Positions 7,121-14,300 of a stretch of 18,896 bases of DNA are shown in pieces. Under the pieces are notes generated by a model. That model did no database searches. It was not told the DNA's origin and was given only the letters and a program-made list of their open reading frames with translations. The number at the start of each line of letters is the position of its first letter. Position 1 is the stretch's first letter. The position numbers were made by a program, and so were the translations under genes. The stretch is taken from NCBI GenBank assembly GCA_042573625.1, contig JBHPCZ010000065.1, forward strand, positions 1 to 18,896, in the 5' to 3' direction. This DNA comes from JBHPCZ01 sp042573625. GTDB taxonomy: Bacteria > Desulfobacterota > Desulfobacteria > Desulfobacterales > UBA11574.

Positions 7121-8188
7121 ATGAATGACAAGAAAATACGCAACTTGGGTTGCGTTCACTTGGAAACTCCCGGCAAACAACCCGGAGCGTTGAAATGGCT
7201 CACCGGATTGATTGCTCTTACCGTAATGGTTTTACTTCCTTTCTCTCTTTTTGCCGAAGAAGCTGAGCAGGACCTTAAACACGAGGCAGGATTTTACTAT
7301 ACCATTCAAAAGGGAGACACACTCTGGGATCTTTCCCAGCGATTTTCCGATTCGCCATGGGTGTGGCCCGAATTGTGGAGGGGAAACGATCAAATCCCCA
7401 ATCCGCACCGGATCTATCCGGGCCAGCGTATTCGTCTCTACCATCGAGAAGGGGTTAAAAAAATAGCCAAAACAGTTGTGGAAGAGCAAGCGGTTCAAGA
7501 AGAAGCGGTTCAAAAGGAGCCGCCATATTACTTCTATTCAGAGATTGAAAGCATCGGGTTCATTAGAAAGGTTCCTGTCGATCCTCACGGCACCGTCTTC
7601 AAATCAAAAGACAATAAAGTAATGATCAGCCAGGGAGACACGGTCTATATCAAGCCAATGGGAAGCGCTCCCCTTATCCCGGGAAGCAGATACTATACCT
7701 ATCGAACGCTTGAACCAAAGACAAAAGCGTATGCCGGGATTCAGCACTATATGACCGGTGTGGTTGAGGTTGTCAAAGAAGAATCCAGCTTTATTGTTGC
7801 CTCGGTTGCCAAATCTTTTCGTGACCTTCGCAATGGTGATCTCCTGATGCCCTTCATAGAGCGTTCGCCAAAGATCACAATTGCCGAAAGCACACCCGGG
7901 ATTGAAGGAAAAATCATTATACCGGAAGAGTTCGGCAGCATCATGGGCGATGATCACGTCGCCTTTATCGACAAGGGGAATAATGACGGTATAACCCCGG
8001 GGCAGCTTTATCCCATATATTATGAGGACGAGCTGGGTTCAATTAAGGAAGGAGATTTGGCTTTAGCTCCGGTTGATTTCGGCACATTTCTTGTACTCCA
8101 TACCGAACCGACCACGTCAACGGTTCTCATAACCGGATCAGATAAAGACATACACCCCGGAGCATCATTCCGTTCCCCGCTTCGATAA
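7121..8188 (+). CDS. Exported LysM-domain protein
   Basis: A 355-residue envelope protein. After a 22-residue cytoplasmic lead comes a hydrophobic segment (about 24-44, ending PFSLFAEEA). This is either a signal peptide with cleavage near residue 45 or an anchor. The LysM domain covers about residues 58-107: YYTIQKGDTLWDLSQRF, then WPELWRGN and NPHRIYPGQRIRLY. LysM domains bind the glycan backbone of peptidoglycan. A Glu/Val/Gln-rich linker (about 118-133) leads to a C-terminal beta-rich region (about 140-350) like that of other long bacterial LysM proteins; its role is unknown. The ribosome site GGAG (7111-7114) is 6 bases before the ATG. It is a single-gene unit ended by the terminator at 8234. 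No catalytic hydrolase domain is visible, so binding or envelope scaffolding is the safer reading. Confidence 0.88.
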   Translation: MNDKKIRNLGCVHLETPGKQPGALKWLTGLIALTVMVLLPFSLFAEEAEQDLKHEAGFYYTIQKGDTLWDLSQRFSDSPWVWPELWRGNDQIPNPHRIYPGQRIRLYHREGVKKIAKTVVEEQAVQEEAVQKEPPYYFYSEIESIGFIRKVPVDPHGTVFKSKDNKVMISQGDTVYIKPMGSAPLIPGSRYYTYRTLEPKTKAYAGIQHYMTGVVEVVKEESSFIVASVAKSFRDLRNGDLLMPFIERSPKITIAESTPGIEGKIIIPEEFGSIMGDDHVAFIDKGNNDGITPGQLYPIYYEDELGSIKEGDLALAPVDFGTFLVLHTEPTTSTVLITGSDKDIHPGASFRSPLR

Positions 8189-8233
8189 ATGAAGCGCCCC
8201 GTGGCGCACCACAGGATATTAAAAAATCATAAT

Positions 8234-8273
8234 AAAACAAAGCCGGGCCCAGTAGAGGGCCCGGCTTTGTTTT
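8234..8273. terminator. Bidirectional terminator between convergent LysM and ATPase genes
   Basis: Perfect 17-bp arms flank the 6-base loop AGTAGA: AAAACAAAGCCGGGCCC (8234-8250) and its complement (8257-8273). A and T runs on the two sides give a T tail in both directions. It follows the LysM stop by 45 bases on the + strand and lies downstream of the ATPase gene on the - strand. Confidence 0.9.
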
Positions 8274-8312
8274 GTGCCTTTTTAGAAGGCTTGAGGTGTG
8301 AGTTGAAAAAAA

Positions 8313-8380
8313 GGGTTCGAGGATTCAAGGGTTCAAGGGTTCAAGGGTTTGTTCTCCAACCATTCCTTGAATCCTTTCAA
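8313..8380 (+). repeat. Octamer-type repeat, copy 2, with inverted tail
   Basis: Five phased 8-bp units lie at 8313-8352: GGGTTCGA, GGATTCAA, GGGTTCAA twice, and a degenerate GGGTTTGT. At 8363-8376 the sequence TTCCTTGAATCCTT is the complement of AAGGATTCAAGG, so the element can fold back on itself. It ends just before the stop codon of the minus-strand ATPase gene. Confidence 0.7.
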
Positions 8381-8388
8381 AATCATCA

Positions 8389-10209
8389 TTAAATATGCTC
8401 CCAGGTCACCCTCAAAACTTCCTCATGGGTGGTCGTACCTTCCAGCATCTTTTTTACCGCGTTTTCCCGCATCGTGACCATTCCTTCTTCTTTGGCCCGG
8501 CGCATTATCGCTTCAATATCAGCATCCGGGGTCGTCATTTTCTTTAAAGGTTCCGAGTAAGAAAGCACTTCGAAAATACCGGACCTTCCGCGGTAACCGG
8601 TGCCCCGGCATCTTATGCATCCCTTTCCCCGGTAAAGCTTAACCCGGTTTTCATGTCCGATTTCCAGTCCCATCATGAGCAATTCCGCCGCATCCATCTC
8701 AAAGGCTTCTTTGCAGTGCTCGCAGATGACCCGGACCAGTCGTTGGGCCAGTATGCCGACCACGGTCGCCTGCATCAAAAAAGCGGGAACACCGATATCC
8801 AGGAGCCGGGTAATGGCCGACGGTGCGTCGTTGGTATGGAGGGTGGACAGAACCAGGTGCCCGGTCAACGCCGCCTGGACGGCGTTTGCGGCGGTTTCCA
8901 GGTCTCTCATCTCCCCGATCATGATGATGTCGGGGTCCTGCCTTAAGATATTTCTCAGGATCGTCGAAAAGGTGATTCCGATCTTCGGTTGTACTGCAAT
9001 CTGGTTGAACTCCTCGTGCACCATCTCGATCGGGTCTTCGATGGTGGTGATATTGATCTCCGGTGTGGAAAGTTCCCGGAGCGTCGAATAGAGGGTGGTC
9101 GATTTCCCGCTTCCTGTGGGGCCGCAGACCAGAACGACGCCATGGGGCATGTTGACAAATTTGTTGTAGCGGATCATGTCCGTGGGCGTAAATCCCATCT
9201 TTTCCAGGTCCTGAAAGAGGATGTCCGGGTCCATAATCCGCATGACCACCTTCTCGCCAAAGGCCACCGGTATGGTCGAGACCCGTATCTCCACCTCCAC
9301 GTCGCCCTTGCTGGTTTTGATTCTTCCGTCCTGGGGTCTTCTCTTTTCAGCCATGTCGAGCCGGGACATGTTTTTTATCCGGCTGACAATGGCGTTGTGA
9401 ACCCGCTTGGGAAGCCGGTAAACCGTATGCAGAACACCGTCAATCCGCATCCGCACCAGGCTGGTATCGCGCTTGGGCTCAATGTGAATATCGCTGGCCC
9501 GCTGGTCAAAGGCATAGGTAAACAGGTAGGTCACCGCATTGACAATATGCTGGTCGTTGGAAGGGAGGTCATCGATCGACTTGAGCAGGACATACTGTTC
9601 GAGGTTGCCCAGGTCCACCGAGGGGCCTGAGAACTGGTCTTCTGCCGCGGCAATGGAGCGTTTGAAACCGAAAAATTCGTTGATGAGCTTGACAATGTCG
9701 GACTTTGAGCTGACCACCGCCTTGACTTTGAGATGGCAGGCCCGGGCGATGTCTTCAAACACTTCATCGTTAAACGGATTGGGCGTGGCCACGGTCAGAT
9801 TCCCGTCCTTGATGGCGATGGGCAGCACCAGGTGTTTCATGGCAAAACTGCGGGGAATTGTAGTGGTGACGACATTGAGGTCCAGTTTCAGCGGATCGAT
9901 CTTCTTGTACGGGAATCCCCACGCATTGGCCAGGGTCTCAAAAAGAACCTCCTCGTCGAGGATCCGGGAATCGCCACCCTCGATCTCGATATTCAAAGCG
10001 GCGAGAACGTCGATAAACGTAACCGGGCTTTCAATTGTCGTTCTGCCGGCGGCATCTTCCTTTTTGGCCCGTTGGTTTTCCAGTTTGGTCAGGAGTGTCT
10101 TCTCTTTTTTGATGAACTCTTTGGCCCGGGCTTTGGAAATCAGGCGGTTCTTTGCGAGCGTCTGGCAAACATTCTGGGCTGAAAATGGATTATCATCGGT
10201 TTTGGGCAT
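8389..10209 (-). CDS. GspE/PilB-family secretion or pilus assembly ATPase
   Basis: A 606-residue cytoplasmic hexameric ATPase that powers polymerisation of pilin-like subunits. A short N-terminal extension is followed by a T2SSE/MshE-type N-domain (about 84-180). The ATPase core contains Walker A GPTGSGKST (363-371), an Asp box TTIEDPIE (388-395), Walker B DIIMIGEMRD (427-436) and a His box STLHTN (455-460). A tetracysteine zinc site, C496xxC499 and C531xxC534, is intact. All catalytic motifs of an extension ATPase are present, so it is not a PilT-type retraction protein. Whether it is PilB (type IV pilus) or GspE (type II secretion) cannot be settled by motifs; the minor-pilin cluster immediately to the right favours PilB. 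No partner pilC, pilT or gspF is adjacent. The start at 10209 has no clear ribosome site. Confidence 0.93.
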   Translation of the reverse strand: MPKTDDNPFSAQNVCQTLAKNRLISKARAKEFIKKEKTLLTKLENQRAKKEDAAGRTTIESPVTFIDVLAALNIEIEGGDSRILDEEVLFETLANAWGFPYKKIDPLKLDLNVVTTTIPRSFAMKHLVLPIAIKDGNLTVATPNPFNDEVFEDIARACHLKVKAVVSSKSDIVKLINEFFGFKRSIAAAEDQFSGPSVDLGNLEQYVLLKSIDDLPSNDQHIVNAVTYLFTYAFDQRASDIHIEPKRDTSLVRMRIDGVLHTVYRLPKRVHNAIVSRIKNMSRLDMAEKRRPQDGRIKTSKGDVEVEIRVSTIPVAFGEKVVMRIMDPDILFQDLEKMGFTPTDMIRYNKFVNMPHGVVLVCGPTGSGKSTTLYSTLRELSTPEINITTIEDPIEMVHEEFNQIAVQPKIGITFSTILRNILRQDPDIIMIGEMRDLETAANAVQAALTGHLVLSTLHTNDAPSAITRLLDIGVPAFLMQATVVGILAQRLVRVICEHCKEAFEMDAAELLMMGLEIGHENRVKLYRGKGCIRCRGTGYRGRSGIFEVLSYSEPLKKMTTPDADIEAIMRRAKEEGMVTMRENAVKKMLEGTTTHEEVLRVTWEHI

Positions 10210-10259
10210 CGTTCAAACGACTTTAATCAATCTCATAGGTAAACAGGTTGTCTATTTTT

Positions 10260-10412
10260 CGAATATCCAATATCCAACACGGAATGTCCAATGATGAAGT
10301 CTTTTTGGCGTTTATAAAATGATAGCGCCAAATTTCACGGAAAACTCAACCTCAAGATAAAAGCGCTGTTTTCCTTCTGCATTCGACATCGGTTATTGAA
10401 TATTCGATATTT
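10260..10412 (-). repeat. Dispersed heptamer repeat, copy C (inverted, core only)
   Basis: On the reverse strand this reads like copy A: a left arm of 7-bp units (AATATCG, AATATTC; 10412-10371), a shared interior, and a right arm with ATTGGAC and ATTGGAT (10296-10260). The core length is 153 bases, the same as copies A and B. The hairpin module found in A and B is absent. It lies directly upstream of the minus-strand ATPase gene, so its right arm is about 50 bases before the ATG. Confidence 0.8.
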
Positions 10413-10422
10413 TTTAAGTGCT

Positions 10423-10528
10423 TCGATTCGCAATTACTGTAAAGTATCTTGCACGATCAATTCAATGGTGTTGCTCACTCAGCACTTAGTCCTGAGTGAG
10501 TTAATTCGCAATCAAATTTACGAATCGA
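10423..10528. other. Nested inverted repeats downstream of the DUF4124 gene
   Basis: An outer 8-bp pair TCGATTCG (10423-10430) and CGAATCGA (10521-10528) encloses a perfect 9-bp pair CTCACTCAG (10474-10482) and CTGAGTGAG (10492-10500) with a 9-base loop. It follows the minus-strand DUF4124 stop codon within about 30 bases. No T tract follows the inner stem, so it is not a standard terminator; it could protect the 3' end of the operon mRNA. Confidence 0.4.
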
Positions 10529-10532
10529 TGGA

Positions 10533-11255
10533 CTAAGCTTCCGGTTCCCCGGCTTCTTCCTCTATAGCTTCTGCCTCCGGGGCTTCCGTTTCTTCAGCTT
10601 CTTCCTCTATAGCTTCTGCCTCCGGAGCTTCCGTTTCTTCAGCTTCTTCCTCTATAGCTTCTGCCTCCGGGGCTTCCGTTTCTTCAGCTTCTTCCTCTAT
10701 AGCTTCTGCCTCCGGGGCTTCCGTTTCTTCAGCTTCGACCCCCCCGGCTTCCGCCGCCGGGGCCTGCGGCGCTTGAGTCTCCGGCTTGCTGTAGGCCTCC
10801 AGTTCCCGCTTGAAGGCCTCGACCCGTTTTTCGTAAGCTTCCTTGCGCAGGTTAAACTGGGTCACCTTGGCTTTATAGACCTCGAACTTTTCATTGCTTG
10901 AATAGATATCGGTCTCCTTGTCGAGCGCCGATTTCGTCATCAGCAGTTCCACATGCTCCTTATCGAGTTCAGCCTTGATCTTGGTCAAACGATCGGCATC
11001 GGCTCCCGGTGGTATTTCAATTGAGGTTTCATCGGGTTTTGGTGCAGGTGCGGCCGCCGGCAATTGCTTCGGCTCACCGGGGGGCGCTGCGGTTTCGTAT
11101 TTGTGCACGCCCTTTCTTTGATCCATAGGAACATCGACGATATTGTCCGTGAATCGTGTCACGCCGTTTTCGTCTTTGTAGCGGTAAAACTCGGCGTGGA
11201 CCGGGCTCGCAAACCACACCATCAACAGCATCAGCAGCAGATAGCGCCATCGCAT
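10533..11255 (-). CDS. Exported DUF4124-domain protein with acidic 15-residue tandem repeats
   Basis: A 240-residue protein. A clear signal peptide (about 1-21, LLLMLLMVWFASPVHA) is followed by a DUF4124-type segment (about 22-50: EFYRYKDENGVTRFTDNI), found in exported proteins of unknown function. A Pro/Ala linker (about 56-82) leads to a charged coiled coil (about 86-155). From residue about 173 the tail consists of four near-identical 15-residue repeats (EAEETEAPEAEAIEE) and a short partial repeat, giving a strongly acidic C-terminus. The ribosome site AAGGAG is 7 bases before the ATG. It lies 110 bases downstream of pilY1 on the same strand and may be the last gene of the minor-pilin operon, though the gap contains an octamer repeat. 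A role in pilus function is inferred from position only. Confidence 0.85.
   Translation of the reverse strand: MRWRYLLLMLLMVWFASPVHAEFYRYKDENGVTRFTDNIVDVPMDQRKGVHKYETAAPPGEPKQLPAAAPAPKPDETSIEIPPGADADRLTKIKAELDKEHVELLMTKSALDKETDIYSSNEKFEVYKAKVTQFNLRKEAYEKRVEAFKRELEAYSKPETQAPQAPAAEAGGVEAEETEAPEAEAIEEEAEETEAPEAEAIEEEAEETEAPEAEAIEEEAEETEAPEAEAIEEEAGEPEA
10557..10736 (-). repeat. 45-bp coding tandem repeat, four copies
   Basis: Four contiguous 45-bp units (10557-10601, 10602-10646, 10647-10691, 10692-10736) differ at a single position: CCGGAG instead of CCGGGG in the second unit. The length is a multiple of three, so copy changes keep the frame. The near-identity at DNA level points to recent expansion or ongoing slippage or recombination. 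Confidence 0.95.
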
Positions 11256-11302
11256 GGCAATTCTCCTTTTTTTGGTTCTTCTCCTAAATTAGTTGATCCA
11301 AA

Positions 11303-11353
11303 GGATCAAGAATTCAAGACGCCGAGTGTTTTTCACTTGACCCCTCGGACCCT
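11303..11353. repeat. Octamer-type repeat, copy 3, hairpin form
   Basis: The units GGATCAAG and AATTCAAG (11303-11318) are followed by CGAGTG-TTTTT-CACTTG and then TTGACCCC and TCGGACCC (11338-11353), so the arms are inverted around a T5 loop. It sits between the pilY1 stop and the DUF4124 gene start and has the same 8-bp composition as the copies at 6347 and 8313. Confidence 0.55.
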
Positions 11354-11365
11354 GTTTTTTAAAAA

Positions 11366-14300
11366 TTACGGCTTCATCTCGATCCAGCTCTGGCGACCGG
11401 TCTTGAACGTCCCGATCGGCAGGTTGGGCTGGGGAATCTCCACAATGGTTCCCGTACTGGTCTGCACAAAAGCCTTGCTCCCCTCCTGTTTGCCCACATG
11501 CAGGTTGGGAGTGGTGGCCATGCCCCGTCCCAGACTAATTTTTTCCGTTACGTTCCCGCCCACCACAGCGGTATCGCCGAACGTGGGGATAAAATAGCCG
11601 GTGCCGGTTCTATAGTAAACGCCATAGAGCGCCGCAAGCCCCTCGGACAGACAGACGTCCTCATAGGGCTGATAGGACGTGAAGGTCAGCAGCCCGCCCA
11701 GGAGTGTGGCCTGACCCAGGTTCCGCTCCCTTTCATCATGAAAATGCTTGTACCAGCCGTCGGTACCGGTTGAGTAACCGGCCCGCGTGTACGGACCGCC
11801 CGCCGGATGGGTTTCGTCATATTCGTCGTAACATTTGCCGGTGCCGGAGATGAAGTTGTCCAGGTCGTTAAAATTGTCCACGCCGAAGTCGATCAACGCC
11901 TGGCAATTGGCATCCGGAGAGCCATTGATGGGGAGGTCTATATCGGCACAGGAAAGGGTCGAAGTAACGCTGTTACCCGCCGCAAGCACCTGGATCTGGT
12001 CCACCCGCTGCAGGCCCTGCTCGCCGGGGACGGTGTTCCAGGTTTCGCCCCCCCCGTCAAAGACGGTGTCAACATTTTCGACGGTCTCCCATGTCACCCC
12101 GTCATCATTGTTTACGTTGCGATCGCAGTCGCGCGGCTCCTTGATGCCGTAATAGGTCTGCTGGGCGTTGCTTTGGGTGTCCGTTTTGTCGTCCGGGGTA
12201 AAGAAGCGCCCGGTTCCGAAATAGACCCAGAAGTTGCCTTCAACATCCCGGGCCACGTTGGGCGCCGCCGTGATCGGCTGGCCCACATCGATTAAGGGCT
12301 TCGGGTTGGTGCCGCCGGCGAGCGCGCCCCATTGGCTGGGCACCGTGACCTCCTGGGGGCCGCTGGGGGGAGCCCCAGCCTCCAAACGGGTTACCAGGCG
12401 GTAGAGCTGGCCGCCCCAACCGCTCCAATCCCCTTCCACGGTCCCGAAGTAGACCGCATCGGATTTGTACAGGCTGTCCAGTTCTAAATCAACGGTGATC
12501 ATGTCCGAAACAAAGCCGAGGTCGGAACCCGTGAGGTCAAAGGTCCCCCAGTCGGTAACGGCGGTATCCTCGTCGGGAATTCGGAAGGACCTGCCCTTGT
12601 CCTTCAGATCTTTCAGCGGGATCACCGCCACCTTGGGCGTTTGATTGCTGGTGCCGTCCATTGCGGTCGGCCCGCTGCCCAGTATCAGGTACCAGGTGTC
12701 ATAGTCTGTATCGACATCGTTCTTCATGACCACCAACGTCGGGATAACGGAGGTATACCCGAGTTCGACTTCGGTGCCGTGTGTTGTCCGGGTGAATTCG
12801 CCCAGCAGCACCGGCGGTTCCTCCGGGTCGGTAATATCCATGATAAAGTAGGCGGAAGTGAACTCGCGGGTGTCGGCGGGGTACTCCGGTCCGTCATTGG
12901 GATTTACCAGATCCATTTCGCTGGGAAGCACCTTGGTCCCGCCGAAACGCATGCCGCCCACCAGGATGGTGCCCCAGCCGCGGACGTGGGTCGTGTCGCC
13001 GGTATCATCCCAAATCCTGACGTCGAAGACCCGCGCGCGCTGATCCACATAGTACTTGTGCTGATAACCTTCCAAGGTCATGCAATTCAGGTGTGGCAGA
13101 AGGTTATACGGCACATAGGCCCACAGTTCGGCGCCCAGCTCCGGTGAATACGACGGGGTGGGGTCGTCGTCGAGGCATTCCCCGGTGACATCATGAAGAT
13201 CGCGGCAGAACTTTTTATTTTCCTCGTGATAAAAACCGGCGTTGACGGCATGGAACATACCGTCGTTGCCCCCGAAATAGACCACGTGCCGGCGCTTTTT
13301 GTATGTGTCGAGAAATTCGCCGTAGGAACCGTCCTTGTACAGAAAATGGTATCCCTCGGAGGGCCGGGCCACGGAAGTGGGCGTGGAATGGATCACATCT
13401 CCCAGTCGCCAGATTGCTGAGCCCTCAGTCCCGTCCAAAGCCCCCGACAAATTAAAGTCATACGGGACCGCCCGGCTGCGCCGGTCGGCCACGGTATTGT
13501 CACCCCGCACCCATTTGACGATCTTGTCTACATCGGCAGAGTTCGTCACGTTGAAATCGTACGGAACCGGCGCGCGATCGCGGCTTTCACCGGGGTCCTC
13601 GACGCTGTTATTGTTCAGGTCGTCAGTGAGGGCGGCACCGGCGGCGGGCGTCAGCATCGCATCCCAGTTTGTTCCGTTGCTCGCCGTGCTGGGAACAAAC
13701 GGCAGCACTTCATCGTTGGTCACGATGCCGTCATTGTTCAGGTCGTTCCAGGTGAAAATGTATCGTTGTTTATCATCGGAAATATAGTCGGCCACGGAGC
13801 GGTTTTCATTGATATCTGTAATTCCGGCCAGCCACTCGGCCGCGGACCACAGGTAAGCGATCTCTCTGAGATCCTTGACAATGCCCTTACAGCTTCCGTC
13901 AGTGTCAAAAGGGTCGCTGTCATCCGTTGGATAGCAGGCCCTGCTTATGGGCGGTTCGACATTCTCGTCAAAATAGAGGATGACACGCTCATCTTCGGCA
14001 CCCAGGGTGCGGTTTCCTTTCACGCCGGGGCTGGGCTGGGTATCTTCGTACATGTTGCCGTACGCGTCGATGAGCAGGGCGTGAACCTCGCCGGTCCAGA
14101 CGACATCACCACCGGCGCTGTCGGCCACATCCGTGGTCGGCCAGAAAATGGCCTGGTAGATGGCCCCTTCGCCGCCGCGCGACGCTGAAATCACCGAGGC
14201 CGCCGAACCCGAGGCCGCGCCGGCACGGATCGCGTTAAAGGCCTCCCGCAGTTTATCATCCAGCTCGCTGGGATTGTCGGCCGTATACAGGGGCATATCA

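Noticed and set aside
8189..8392. 67-residue frame after the LysM stop
   Set aside because: It begins directly at the stop of the previous gene, spans the terminator hairpin and the octamer repeat, and has no ribosome site.
9539..10294. 251-residue + strand frame opposite the ATPase gene
   Set aside because: Antisense shadow of a gene with all catalytic ATPase motifs; it also runs into repeat copy C at its end.
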